A stretch of DNA of 64,000 nucleotides from Ligilactobacillus faecis (GTDB lineage: Bacteria; Bacillota; Bacilli; Lactobacillales; Lactobacillaceae), in the NCBI RefSeq assembly GCF_029889745.1, contig NZ_CP123639.1, positions 872,501 through 936,500 of the forward strand. Direction: 5' to 3'. Positions 8,569-16,833 of the stretch are shown here, piece after piece. A program made the translations under genes and the position numbers. Numbering within the stretch: position 1 is the stretch's first letter; every line of letters starts with the position of its first letter. The notes under the pieces are model-generated. The model searched no databases. It saw only the letters and a list, made by a program, of their open reading frames with translations, and was not told the DNA's origin.

Positions 8569-9657
8569 ATGAAACGTGAATTAGGGATCTCACTTTATCC
8601 TGACCATAGTGATCCTAAAAAAGATCGAGTTTATTTAGAACAAGCGGCCAAACTTGGCTATACCCGCCTTTTTATGAGTATGTTAGAAGTCAAAGAAGGT
8701 AAACAAAAAGTCAAAGAAAAATTCAAAAGTATCATCGAACATGCTAATGAACTAGGATTCGAGACGATTTTAGATATTGCGCCGGCGATCTTTGATGAGC
8801 TTGAGATCTCATATGATGATCTGAGCTTTTTTAAAGAATTAGGGGCCGCTGGGATCCGCCTTGACGAAGGCTTTGACGGCAGTAAAGAGGCACTTTTGAG
8901 TTACAATCCAGAAAAATTAGCACTTGAGCTCAACATGAGCAATGATGTGATGTATTTAGATAATATCTTATCGTACCAAGCTAATCAGCCTTTCATCTAC
9001 GGGTGTCATAACTTTTATCCCCAAGCCGGTACAGGCTTGCCGTATGCTTTCTTTGTCAGATGTAGCCAGCGCTTTAAAAAATATGGACTCAAAACAGCAG
9101 CTTTTATCACTAGCCAAACGGCCACAGGCGGACCGTGGGATGTCAACGATGGCTTGCCGACGCTTGAGATGCACCGTAAGTTACCACTTGAATTACAGGC
9201 AAGACACCTCTTTGCGACGAATTTGATTGATGTCGTGATCATCGGAAATGCGTACGCTTCGCCCGAAGAGTTAGCGGCAGTTGCTAAAGTCGACCGCTAT
9301 AAGTTGAGTTTAGGGATCGAGTTCAACGCAAATGCTACTGAGCTTGAGCGAAAGATCGTCCTTTATCCTAAACATTTTCGCCGGGGTGATATTACAGAAA
9401 ATGTCGTGCGCTCAACGCAAGTTCGGGTCAAATACGCTGACAAACCTAATCCAGCCCACGATGAACAGCAAGAGTTTCAAGTTGGTGATGTTGTGATCGG
9501 AAACGATGCTTTTGGTAAATATAAAAACGAGCTCCAGATCGTCTTAAAACCGCACCGCGATCCGCGAAAAAACCGAGTCGGCCAACTTCCTGCTAACGAA
9601 CACTTTTTGCTAGACTATATCAAACCGTGGACGAAGTTTGAATTTGTAGCTAAATAA
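8569..9657 (+). CDS. MupG-like 6-phospho-glycosidase (DUF871 family)
   Basis: A 362-residue protein with an N-terminal TIM barrel starting MKRELGISLYPDHSDPKKD and a small C-terminal beta domain (from about 260) typical of DUF871. The segment GIRLDEGFDG and the CHNFYPQAGTGLPYAFF stretch are characteristic. The best-studied member, MupG of Staphylococcus aureus, cleaves MurNAc-6-phosphate-GlcNAc after PTS uptake (family knowledge). By analogy this enzyme would split the disaccharide phosphate imported by the preceding PTS. No MurQ etherase or N-acetylglucosamine kinase is in the operon, so the exact substrate stays open. Last gene of the sigma-54 operon, 12 bases after IIC. Confidence 0.85.
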   Translation: MKRELGISLYPDHSDPKKDRVYLEQAAKLGYTRLFMSMLEVKEGKQKVKEKFKSIIEHANELGFETILDIAPAIFDELEISYDDLSFFKELGAAGIRLDEGFDGSKEALLSYNPEKLALELNMSNDVMYLDNILSYQANQPFIYGCHNFYPQAGTGLPYAFFVRCSQRFKKYGLKTAAFITSQTATGGPWDVNDGLPTLEMHRKLPLELQARHLFATNLIDVVIIGNAYASPEELAAVAKVDRYKLSLGIEFNANATELERKIVLYPKHFRRGDITENVVRSTQVRVKYADKPNPAHDEQQEFQVGDVVIGNDAFGKYKNELQIVLKPHRDPRKNRVGQLPANEHFLLDYIKPWTKFEFVAK

Positions 9658-9675
9658 AAGGGCAGTTTGCACCTT

Positions 9676-9708
9676 AAAAAGAAGCACTAGGGCTTAGTGC
9701 TTCTTTTT
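9676..9708 (+). terminator. terminator of the sigma-54 PTS operon
   Basis: AAGAAGCACTA / TAGTGCTTCTT, with a GGGCT-type loop, forms a stem flanked by A5 and T5. The symmetry makes it potentially bidirectional. Confidence 0.9.
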
Positions 9709-9798
9709 GTATGAGTAGCAGAGCGTGTGGAAGAAATGGGTGCAAAAGGTAATAAAAGTATCTTTAAAAAAATAATGTTAAAAAAATGAGCGAAAAGG

Positions 9799-9866
9799 TT
9801 TACATTTTTAATGACCCTATGTATAATAAAAATTGTAATGAAACCGGTTGCGTAAACCGGTTGCAT
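9799..9866 (+). promoter_or_regulatory. promoter with tandem cre/LacI-family operators
   Basis: TTTACA (9799-9804), 17-base spacer and TATAAT (9822-9827) make a strong promoter. Immediately downstream are two direct copies of AAACCGGTTGC (9841-9851 and 9854-9864), 13 bases apart. TGAAACCGGTTGCG differs at one position from the cre core TGNAANCGNWWNCA. Both repeats have the AACCGGTT palindromic centre of MalR/LacI-family operators. Location after the start site suggests roadblock repression by CcpA or a maltose regulator. Confidence 0.75.
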
Positions 9867-9910
9867 AAAAAGAAATCATTCAAGGGAAATTTATTAAGGA
9901 GTTGAGATAG

Positions 9911-12109
9911 TTGAAAGCGCAGTTCAAGAAATTTTTCAGTTTTGAATTTTGGCAAAAATTCGGAAAATGTTTGATGGTCGTGATCGCTGTTATGCCGGCT
10001 GCTGGTTTGATGATCAGTATCGGTAAGACGTTAGCGATGATCGATCCAAATATGACAGCACTAGTAACGACCGGGGGCGTTATCGAACAGCTCGGTTGGG
10101 GCGTTATCAATAACTTAAACTTACTGTTCGCTTTAGCGATCGGTGGTAGTTGGGCAAAGGAACGTGCTGGTGGTGCATTTGCAGCCGGTTTAGCATTTAT
10201 TTTGATCAACATCGTTACTGGGACAGTCTTTGGGGTCACAGCTGAAATGCTTACTAGCAGCAAAGCTTACGTCCACACGATCTTTGGTAGCAAGATCTTA
10301 GTCAGTGACTATTTCGTAAACGTTTTAGGTGCACCAGCGCTTAACATGGGTGTCTTTGTCGGTATCATCGCTGGTTTTGTTGGGGCAACAGCTTACAACA
10401 AATACTACAACTACCGGAAATTACCAGATGCTTTATCATTCTTTAATGGTAAGCGCTTCGTTCCGTTCGTTGTTATCTGGCGTTCAACAGTCGTTGCGTT
10501 AGTTTTAGCAATTATTTGGCCAGTTGTACAATACGGTATCAACAGCTTTGGGATGTGGATCGCTAACTCACAAGAAACAGCTCGTTTCTTAGCTCCATTC
10601 CTTTACGGTACGTTAGAACGTCTCTTACTTCCATTTGGTTTGCACCATATGTTGACGATCCCGATCAACTACACTTCTCTTGGTGGAACATACGAGATCT
10701 TAACAGGTGCACAAGCAGGACACCACGTCTTTGGGCAAGATCCATTGTGGTTGGCTTGGACAACTGACTTAGTTAACTTAAAAGGTGCCGGTGACATGGC
10801 TAAATACAACTACGTCTTGACACACTGGACACCAGCTCGTTTCAAAGTTGGGCAAATGATCGGTTCAACAGGTATCTTGATGGGCTTGACTCTTGCAATG
10901 TACCGCAATGTTGATCCAGACAAGAAGAAACAATACAGTTCAATGTTTATCTCCGCTGCTTTAGCCGTATTCTTGACAGGTGTTACAGAACCACTTGAAT
11001 ACATGTTTATGTTCGTTGCAGTACCACTTTACATCGTATATGCGATCATGCAAGGTCTTGCTTTCGCTTCGGCCGATCTGATCAACTTACGTGTTCACTC
11101 ATTTGGTAACATCGAATTATTGACCCGCTCACCTATGGCTTTCAAAGCTGGCTTAGGTCAAGATATCTTCAACTTCATTTGGGTATCCTTGCTCTTTGCT
11201 GTAGTCATGTACTTTGTAGCTAACTTTATGATCAAACGCTTCAACTTAGCTACACCAGGGCGTAACGGTAACTATGATGGCGTCGATAATGGTGGCGACA
11301 GTGGTGCTAGTGGCACAACAACTGCTGACGGTAAAGCAGATCCTAATTCACAAGTCGTTAAAATCATTAACTTGCTTGGTGGTCGTGAAAATATCTCTGA
11401 TGTTGATGCCTGCATGACACGTTTACGTGTTACAGTGCGGGATAGCAGTAAAGTTGGTTCTGAAGAAGCTTGGAAACAAGTAGGTGCGATGGGCTTGATC
11501 GTAAAAGGCGAAGGTGTCCAAGCCGTTTACGGACCAAAAGCTGATGTTTTGAAATCTGATGTGCAAGACTTACTCGACTCGGGCGTTGAGATCCCTAAAG
11601 TTGACGTTGTGAGCGGTACAGTTACAGAAGAAAAGACGATCCAATATAAAGGGGTCAAAGAAGATGTTGCCACAGTTGCTAACGGGGAAGTTGTCAAGAT
11701 CGAAGATGTCAATGATCCAGTCTTCTCACAAAAAATGATGGGTGATGGTTTTGGTGTCAAACCAACAGACCAAAATGTTTACGCCCCAGTTTCTGGTAAA
11801 GTGACAAGCGTCTTCCCAACAAAACATGCGATCGGTCTTTTGACAGACGCAGGTTTAGAAGTTTTAGTTCACATGGGCTTAGATACAGTTGGCTTGAATG
11901 GGGAACCATTTGACGTCAAAGTCAAAGAAGGCGACCAAGTCAAGTTAGGTGACTTACTTGCCTTAGCTGATCTAGATAAGATCAAACAAGCTGGTAAAGA
12001 TGACACGATCGTTGTGGCCTTTACTAACGTTCAAGATATCAAAGAAGTATCGATCGATAAACTTGGACTACAAAAGGCTAAGACTGTGATCGGTTCAGTC
12101 GAACTTTAA
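9911..12109 (+). CDS. ptsG: PTS glucose/maltose-type EIICBA transporter
   Basis: A 732-residue fused PTS transporter. EIIC spans about 1-440 with ten membrane segments and the GLHHMLTIPINYT and TGVTEPLEYMFMF signatures. A Gly/Ser/Asp-rich linker (about 450-475) leads to EIIB with DACMTRLRV, phosphocysteine Cys501. EIIA follows (about 590-732), with LVHMGLDTVGL holding His654. Domain order and length match the streptococcal glucose/maltose IICBA proteins. The start is TTG at 9911 behind AAGGAG (9896-9901). Glucose versus maltose cannot be settled here; similar cre-type control of the maltodextrin genes at 30476 is compatible with either. Monocistronic, bounded by its own promoter and terminator. 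Confidence 0.88.
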   Translation: MKAQFKKFFSFEFWQKFGKCLMVVIAVMPAAGLMISIGKTLAMIDPNMTALVTTGGVIEQLGWGVINNLNLLFALAIGGSWAKERAGGAFAAGLAFILINIVTGTVFGVTAEMLTSSKAYVHTIFGSKILVSDYFVNVLGAPALNMGVFVGIIAGFVGATAYNKYYNYRKLPDALSFFNGKRFVPFVVIWRSTVVALVLAIIWPVVQYGINSFGMWIANSQETARFLAPFLYGTLERLLLPFGLHHMLTIPINYTSLGGTYEILTGAQAGHHVFGQDPLWLAWTTDLVNLKGAGDMAKYNYVLTHWTPARFKVGQMIGSTGILMGLTLAMYRNVDPDKKKQYSSMFISAALAVFLTGVTEPLEYMFMFVAVPLYIVYAIMQGLAFASADLINLRVHSFGNIELLTRSPMAFKAGLGQDIFNFIWVSLLFAVVMYFVANFMIKRFNLATPGRNGNYDGVDNGGDSGASGTTTADGKADPNSQVVKIINLLGGRENISDVDACMTRLRVTVRDSSKVGSEEAWKQVGAMGLIVKGEGVQAVYGPKADVLKSDVQDLLDSGVEIPKVDVVSGTVTEEKTIQYKGVKEDVATVANGEVVKIEDVNDPVFSQKMMGDGFGVKPTDQNVYAPVSGKVTSVFPTKHAIGLLTDAGLEVLVHMGLDTVGLNGEPFDVKVKEGDQVKLGDLLALADLDKIKQAGKDDTIVVAFTNVQDIKEVSIDKLGLQKAKTVIGSVEL

Positions 12110-12113
12110 AATC

Positions 12114-12152
12114 AAACGACGCATAGTGAACGCTCATTATGCGTCGTTTTTA
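12114..12152 (+). terminator. terminator after the EIICBA gene
   Basis: A 14-bp stem, ACGACGCATAGTGA / TCATTATGCGTCGT, with a short loop and a TTTTT tail directly after the stop codon. Confidence 0.9.
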
Positions 12153-12191
12153 TGTGATAAAATAGTGGCAAAGAAGAAAGGTTCAAGAGAA

Positions 12192-13007
12192 ATGGCAAAA
12201 TTTTTAACGTTGAATACCCATAGTTGGTTAGATGAAGATGCTTTGACACGCTTAAAAATCTTAGGCGATAAGATCATTACTGAAGGTTATGATGTGATCG
12301 CCTTGCAAGAAGTCAATCAACTGATCACAGAAAAAGAAGCAAAGTGCTCCAAAACGTATGTAGCAGTTGCTAACAAGCATGCGTTACATGCTGACAATTA
12401 TGCTTTGAAATTAGTTGAGTATTTAAAGACTAAAGGTGTGACATATTACTTTACGTGGGTCTATAACCATATCGGCTATGATAAATATCATGAAGGCGTA
12501 GCACTTTTATCGAAAGAACCATTTACGAAAGTGCAAAAAGTTTTGACGTCGAATGTTGATGACGAGCACGACTACCATACACGCTATGCCTTGATCGGTC
12601 AAACAAGGATCGCTGGTCAGTCTGTGACTGCCGTCAGTGGACATTTTTCTTGGTGGGAGAATGGTTTTTTAGCTGAGTGGGAAAGACTTGAAGAAAGGCT
12701 CGGCGAACTTGACGCGCCTTATGTGATCATGGGAGATTTCAATAATCCCGTCGCTTCGAAAGGACATGAACGGGTTTTAGTCAGTCCTTTAGGTTTAGTT
12801 GATAGTCACGAAGTAGCTAAAACCGTCCTAGGACAAGCAACGATCGAAAAAGGGATCGATGGCTGGGAAGAAAATCAGTCTGAATTAAAGATCGACTTTA
12901 TCTTCTTATCAAAAAGCTTTGACGTTTTAGAAAGTCAAATCATCTTTGACGGCCAAAATGAAGCTAAGATCAGCGACCACTTTGGCGTGGCATGCGTGAC
13001 AAAATGA
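12192..13007 (+). CDS. endonuclease/exonuclease/phosphatase family protein
   Basis: A 271-residue protein of the EEP superfamily (exonuclease III, DNase I, sphingomyelinase fold). FLTLNTHSWLDED carries the first Asn, IALQEVNQL the metal-binding Glu, SGHFSWWENGFLAEWERL the middle His region, YVIMGDFNNPV the Asp/Asn pair and ISDHFGVACV the final Asp-His. All catalytic positions are present. No signal peptide. ATG 12192 is chosen behind GAAAGGTTCAAGAG; an upstream ATG at 12126 falls inside the terminator of the previous gene. Substrate (DNA, phospholipid or sugar phosphate) is not determinable. Confidence 0.88.
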   Translation: MAKFLTLNTHSWLDEDALTRLKILGDKIITEGYDVIALQEVNQLITEKEAKCSKTYVAVANKHALHADNYALKLVEYLKTKGVTYYFTWVYNHIGYDKYHEGVALLSKEPFTKVQKVLTSNVDDEHDYHTRYALIGQTRIAGQSVTAVSGHFSWWENGFLAEWERLEERLGELDAPYVIMGDFNNPVASKGHERVLVSPLGLVDSHEVAKTVLGQATIEKGIDGWEENQSELKIDFIFLSKSFDVLESQIIFDGQNEAKISDHFGVACVTK

Positions 13008-13027
13008 TAAAAAACTATTACTAGACA

Positions 13028-13061
13028 AGATGACTTCAGTTTTGGATGAAGTCGTCTTTTT
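13028..13061 (+). terminator. terminator after the EEP gene
   Basis: AGATGACTTCA / TGAAGTCGTCT, an 11-bp stem with one G-U pair, 9-base loop and TTTTT tail. Confidence 0.85.
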
Positions 13062-13117
13062 GGTTGAATGATATTTATATATTAAAAAATGATGTTGATT
13101 AAATTTGTTTTGTGTGA

Positions 13118-13145
13118 TGATATACTAATCAAAATTAAAGGAGGA
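13118..13145 (+). promoter_or_regulatory. extended -10 promoter and strong RBS of the lanthipeptide operon
   Basis: TGATATACT at 13118-13126 is an extended -10 element without a clear -35 box; the AT-rich leader is short. AAAGGAGG at 13138-13145 is an optimal ribosome site 10 bases before the precursor ATG, consistent with high expression of a small peptide. Confidence 0.6.
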
Positions 13146-13155
13146 GGGAGATATC

Positions 13156-13278
13156 ATGAATGCTATTTTGGAATTACAGACTCTAGGATTTGAGAATGTA
13201 CGTGATGCTCGTGTTCCAAACGGTTCAGGATCATCATCATCTAGTCTTTCACATAGTTCGATCAGCATTTTTTGTTGA
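13156..13278 (+). CDS. class III lanthipeptide precursor
   Basis: A 40-codon gene. The leader begins MNAILELQTLGFENVRDAR; ILELQ matches the (I/L)LxLQ motif that class III synthetases recognise. The C-terminal part is serine-rich: PNGSGSSSSS then LSHSSISIFC. Ser32 and Ser35 with Cys40 fit the labionin pattern Ser-x2-Ser-x(3-5)-Cys; Ser37-x2-Cys40 could instead form a lanthionine. The single cysteine is the last residue. It has an optimal RBS and lies directly before a LanKC gene. The leader cleavage site is unknown (family members use housekeeping or dedicated peptidases; none is encoded here). Confidence rests on the motif, composition and neighbour; the gene is short enough to be missed by standard callers. 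Confidence 0.88.
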   Translation: MNAILELQTLGFENVRDARVPNGSGSSSSSLSHSSISIFC

Positions 13279-13286
13279 TAAAGTTG

Positions 13287-13314
13287 GGCTGGTAATTAAT
13301 TACTGGCCTTTTTT
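13287..13314 (+). terminator. attenuator between precursor and synthetase
   Basis: GGCTGGTAATT / AATTACTGGCC form an inverted repeat with two G-U pairs, followed by TTTTTT. It lies between the precursor stop and the LanKC start. A leaky terminator here would give more precursor than enzyme mRNA, a usual arrangement in lanthipeptide operons. Confidence 0.8.
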
Positions 13315-13339
13315 ATTAACTAGATATCGATTAGAAAAT

Positions 13340-15970
13340 ATGGAGTTATTTGATTATACCAATTATGTAGCAGAAAATAATTTTTTCTATAGAAAAGATG
13401 ACAATGTTCGTCTAGATAATCTAGACCTATTTGAAATAAGACAGCCACTAGGAAAGGATTGGGTAGTATATGTCGACAAGTATTGGCATAATGTTATAAA
13501 TAAGAAAAATTTTTCAATAAAACAAGGATGGAAGATTCATATCACAGCAGATATAGATGATGCACAAAAGATGCTAGAGGAAATATCTGAATTTTTAATA
13601 AAAAAAGAGATATCTTTTAAATTTGTAACCTCTAAACAAGAGTTATGGCGGAAAAATAGCAAGCAGGGAGATAAATCTGCTGTGGGAAAATTTATCACGG
13701 TTTATCCTCAGAATGAAGAAAGCTTTTGCATTCTTTTAAATGAATTAAAAAGTATAACAGATTCATATAAAAAAGGTACCTATATTTTAAATGATTGTTG
13801 TTGGCAAGAGAGTAATGTATTTTTTAGGTATGGTGGGTTTATTAGGAATGAACAAATCATCAATGGTAAAAATGTACTTGTAATTGAAGATGATGAGGGA
13901 AATTATATAGAAGATAAGCGAACCCCATATTATTCAGTACCAAGTTTTATATCTGAACCTAACTATGTTAAAAAATTTAATACATTTCCTGATTCGAAAG
14001 AATTTGAAAAAATAAAAAATCTTAATATAAATGAAGTTATACATTTTAGTAATTCTGGTGGTGTATATAAATTTGAAGATCGTAAAAAATCATATATTTT
14101 AAAAGAGGGTAGATTTAAATCAGGGTTAGATGGATTGGGAAAAGATGGATTTAAAAGAAATAAAAATGAGTATAGAAATCTATTGTTATTGAAAAAAGTA
14201 CCTAATGTAATTGATGTATATAGTTACTTTGAATCTTGGAGAAATAGCTACTTTATAGAGGAGTATTTTGCTGGAGAAACTTTGAGAAAATTTGTGGCAT
14301 CCAATTACCCACTGCTAATTGAAGATGATGCTAGTGATTACTTATATTTAGTGGAGATTGTCGCTAAAAAATTGTTCTCTACATTAGAAGATATTCATAG
14401 TAATGGTATAGGTATTGGGGATTTGAGCATTAATAATATTATGATTTCTAAAGAAGACGAAGATATTGTTATAAAAATTATTGATTTAGAAAATTCTCAA
14501 TTGATATCTACAAAGTATGAACATACATTGGTTACACCAGGCTTTTTTGCAAAAAATATCTCTAGTATAGTTGAAGCTGATTGGTTTAGTTATATTAGAA
14601 TTATAAGGTATATGTTATTACCTATAAATTTTGTTCAAGATTTTGTAAAAGATATAGTTACAGTTCAAAATGAAATTATTGAAGAAAAATTTGGCAGAAA
14701 TGTAAAGGATATTTTACAGATTTTGGATAATGTACAGCTAAAGAAGATTCATTCTGATTATAAATTACCATATCAAGTTGAAGGTTTATCAGTTGTGCAA
14801 GAAAAAATAGATTTTCAAGATATAGGAAAGTATATCTCTAGTTTAGAATTGGGATTAAATAACACTATGCTCAGGAATAATACTTTAGATATTAATGGAG
14901 ATATTCCTCAATTACATAACGAATGGGATAGGTATAATGTATCCAACGGACTTTTTGGGGCATTGTTAGTAATAAATAGGGTAAGTAAGTTAAATAAAGG
15001 GGCATTGAACAGCAAGATTGAAGTGATAATTGAGAATCTTTATACAATTAGAGATACTCGTTTGGGATTATTAGATGGAGTAGCCGGAGTTGTAACAGCG
15101 TTGCTTGAAATGGGATATTGTGATTATGCTGAGAATTTATTGAACTTATATACAGTTGATAGTGTGCGGACGTATAAAGAAGATATATCTTTGGAAACTG
15201 GTCTAGCTGGAATTGGATTGTTCTTATTAGGCCTATACAGAGTTAATAAGGATACAAAAGATTATACACTTTGTTTAGAGATTCAAAAACTTATCATAGA
15301 TAAAATAAAGAACATGTCTAAGAGTGATGAAGTTGATGTTAGCTTATTTCAGGGATTGAGTGGACCGCTACTGTTCTTGGTATTACTTAGAAATGAATTG
15401 CATCCAACAGATAGACAAGATATTTTTTTGGAAAAATTACTGGTTATGATACTTGATCAGATTCAGTTTGATGATACTATGAGATCAGCCTTTATTCTGA
15501 ATAAAGAGAAGAAGTATGATCGAATAGTACCATATCTAAAAAATGGTGTGATAGGTTTAGGACTAGTCCTTCTAAAAATAGATGAACAAAAAATTTTTTC
15601 TAGAAGTATATCCCAAAGATTAAAAGATATATTAAACCATATGCTAAAAATAATAAGAGTTACATTTTCATTTGATGCAGGCCTATATGAGGGACAATTA
15701 GGAATTATATTGTTTGAATACTGTTATAACCATAGATATAACGTTGATAGTAACTATACGGTGAAATTATTGCAAAATTTGAAATTGCATCTTCTTTATA
15801 AAAATAATGAATTACATGTTACTGGCAAGTATGGCTTACGCTGTTCGCAAGATATTGCTACTGGGGCGGCTGGAGCTCTATCAGTTTTAGAGGGGATCAG
15901 GCGTTCTAATTGGGGGTATTGGTTACCTATTTTGGATTTTGAAGAACTATTTAAATTTAAAGATAAGTAA
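13340..15970 (+). CDS. class III lanthipeptide synthetase LanKC
   Basis: An 876-residue three-domain enzyme. Residues 1 to about 220 form the OspF-like phospho-Ser/Thr lyase region. A protein-kinase domain spans about 235-480: glycine loop SGGVYKF, lysine in YILKEGR, catalytic loop IGDLSINNIM and metal site IIDLENS in place of DFG. A LanC-like cyclase follows (about 515-876) with GLFGAL and DIATGAAGAL repeats; it lacks the Cys/Cys-His zinc ligands of class I, II and IV cyclases, which defines class III. It would phosphorylate, dehydrate and cyclise the peptide encoded upstream. I chose ATG 13340 because an upstream in-frame start at 13190 would overlap the precursor. RBS is weak (TTAGAAAAT). 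The gene is markedly AT-rich (ATA, AGA, AAT codons), unlike the surrounding genome. Confidence 0.93.
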   Translation: MELFDYTNYVAENNFFYRKDDNVRLDNLDLFEIRQPLGKDWVVYVDKYWHNVINKKNFSIKQGWKIHITADIDDAQKMLEEISEFLIKKEISFKFVTSKQELWRKNSKQGDKSAVGKFITVYPQNEESFCILLNELKSITDSYKKGTYILNDCCWQESNVFFRYGGFIRNEQIINGKNVLVIEDDEGNYIEDKRTPYYSVPSFISEPNYVKKFNTFPDSKEFEKIKNLNINEVIHFSNSGGVYKFEDRKKSYILKEGRFKSGLDGLGKDGFKRNKNEYRNLLLLKKVPNVIDVYSYFESWRNSYFIEEYFAGETLRKFVASNYPLLIEDDASDYLYLVEIVAKKLFSTLEDIHSNGIGIGDLSINNIMISKEDEDIVIKIIDLENSQLISTKYEHTLVTPGFFAKNISSIVEADWFSYIRIIRYMLLPINFVQDFVKDIVTVQNEIIEEKFGRNVKDILQILDNVQLKKIHSDYKLPYQVEGLSVVQEKIDFQDIGKYISSLELGLNNTMLRNNTLDINGDIPQLHNEWDRYNVSNGLFGALLVINRVSKLNKGALNSKIEVIIENLYTIRDTRLGLLDGVAGVVTALLEMGYCDYAENLLNLYTVDSVRTYKEDISLETGLAGIGLFLLGLYRVNKDTKDYTLCLEIQKLIIDKIKNMSKSDEVDVSLFQGLSGPLLFLVLLRNELHPTDRQDIFLEKLLVMILDQIQFDDTMRSAFILNKEKKYDRIVPYLKNGVIGLGLVLLKIDEQKIFSRSISQRLKDILNHMLKIIRVTFSFDAGLYEGQLGIILFEYCYNHRYNVDSNYTVKLLQNLKLHLLYKNNELHVTGKYGLRCSQDIATGAAGALSVLEGIRRSNWGYWLPILDFEELFKFKDK

Positions 15971-16044
15971 TTTGAGTAGAGAAAAATAAAGATCTATCGG
16001 AAAACGTAAAACATGAAGTAGATCTTTATGAACGGTGATAGGTA

Positions 16045-16119
16045 ATGAAGAAAAGAAATATTTGTTTTCCTAAATGTAGGTCGATAAACTACATTGTTCA
16101 TGTTTTATATCGAGGGTAA
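16045..16119 (+). CDS. possible 24-residue peptide gene
   Basis: A short frame, MKKRNICFPKCRSINYIVHV plus four residues, sits between the synthetase and the ABC genes with GGTGATAGG in front. It is basic and has two cysteines but no class III leader motif. An inverted repeat (AAAGATCTA at 15988-15996 and TAGATCTTT at 16019-16027) precedes it without a T run. It may be a chance frame or a translational lead-in to the permease, whose ATG is three bases downstream. Confidence 0.25.
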   Translation: MKKRNICFPKCRSINYIVHVLYRG

Positions 16120-16122
16120 ATT

Positions 16123-16824
16123 ATGAAACAAATATGCGCATTAAGTCGGATTTTTTTTCTTGAGGCTCTGAGTAATAAATTTGTTTTGATTTTTAATCTT
16201 ATTCTGCCAGTCGGGATCTTTCTTGCAAATAATACACAAGGACTGCCACGTAATTTAAATGAAGCTCTTCTTATAGAGCAACTTAGCCTTTATTGGGGCT
16301 ATATTATCCTTGTGACGATCTTCAATTCAATTATTCTAAATGTGGTAGCGCAAAAAGAAAGAGGGATATATTTAGAATATACGTTGATTTCAAGATCTAA
16401 ATATCAAGTATTTATAGCACTAGTATTAGTTCAACTAGGTACGATTTTTACTGAGTTACTACTTTTTAACAGCATAGCTTTATTCATCTTTCCGACGTTG
16501 AGGTATTTGAAGTTACTCGAAATTACATTTCTAGGAACTTTTTTAGCAGTGCCTGTGATCGGAATATTGAGTCTGTTGTTGCTCTTAAAAACAAATGAGC
16601 GTACTTTTTCAGTCATTGAAATTATCTTGATCTTTACTTTATTTTTGCTAGATGATGTCAAAGGACGATCTGAATTTATTTCTTTGCTGAATCCATTGAA
16701 TTATTTACGCCAGATATTGATCTTACATGGGAGTTGGAGCGATTTTTTACTAGTGACGTTCATATATTTAATAACAGGCTGGATGAGTCTTGTAAAATTT
16801 GATGTTAGACCACAGTATAAGTAG
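16123..16824 (+). CDS. ABC-2-type permease of the lanthipeptide locus
   Basis: A 233-residue membrane protein with six predicted hydrophobic segments and the layout of ABC-2/CcmB-like permeases (NIILNVVAQKERGIYLEYTLISRSKYQVF loop after the second segment). It pairs with the ATPase nine bases downstream. In class III loci such a pair exports the peptide or protects the producer; sequence alone does not say which. Codon use is closer to the host than that of the synthetase. The sequence is not similar to any family I can name more precisely. Confidence 0.75.
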   Translation: MKQICALSRIFFLEALSNKFVLIFNLILPVGIFLANNTQGLPRNLNEALLIEQLSLYWGYIILVTIFNSIILNVVAQKERGIYLEYTLISRSKYQVFIALVLVQLGTIFTELLLFNSIALFIFPTLRYLKLLEITFLGTFLAVPVIGILSLLLLLKTNERTFSVIEIILIFTLFLLDDVKGRSEFISLLNPLNYLRQILILHGSWSDFLLVTFIYLITGWMSLVKFDVRPQYK

Positions 16825-16833
16825 GGGATCGAT

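Noticed and set aside
13190-13339. N-terminal 50-codon extension of the LanKC frame
   Set aside because: It overlaps the lanthipeptide precursor in another frame and the attenuator hairpin; the family start fits ATG 13340.
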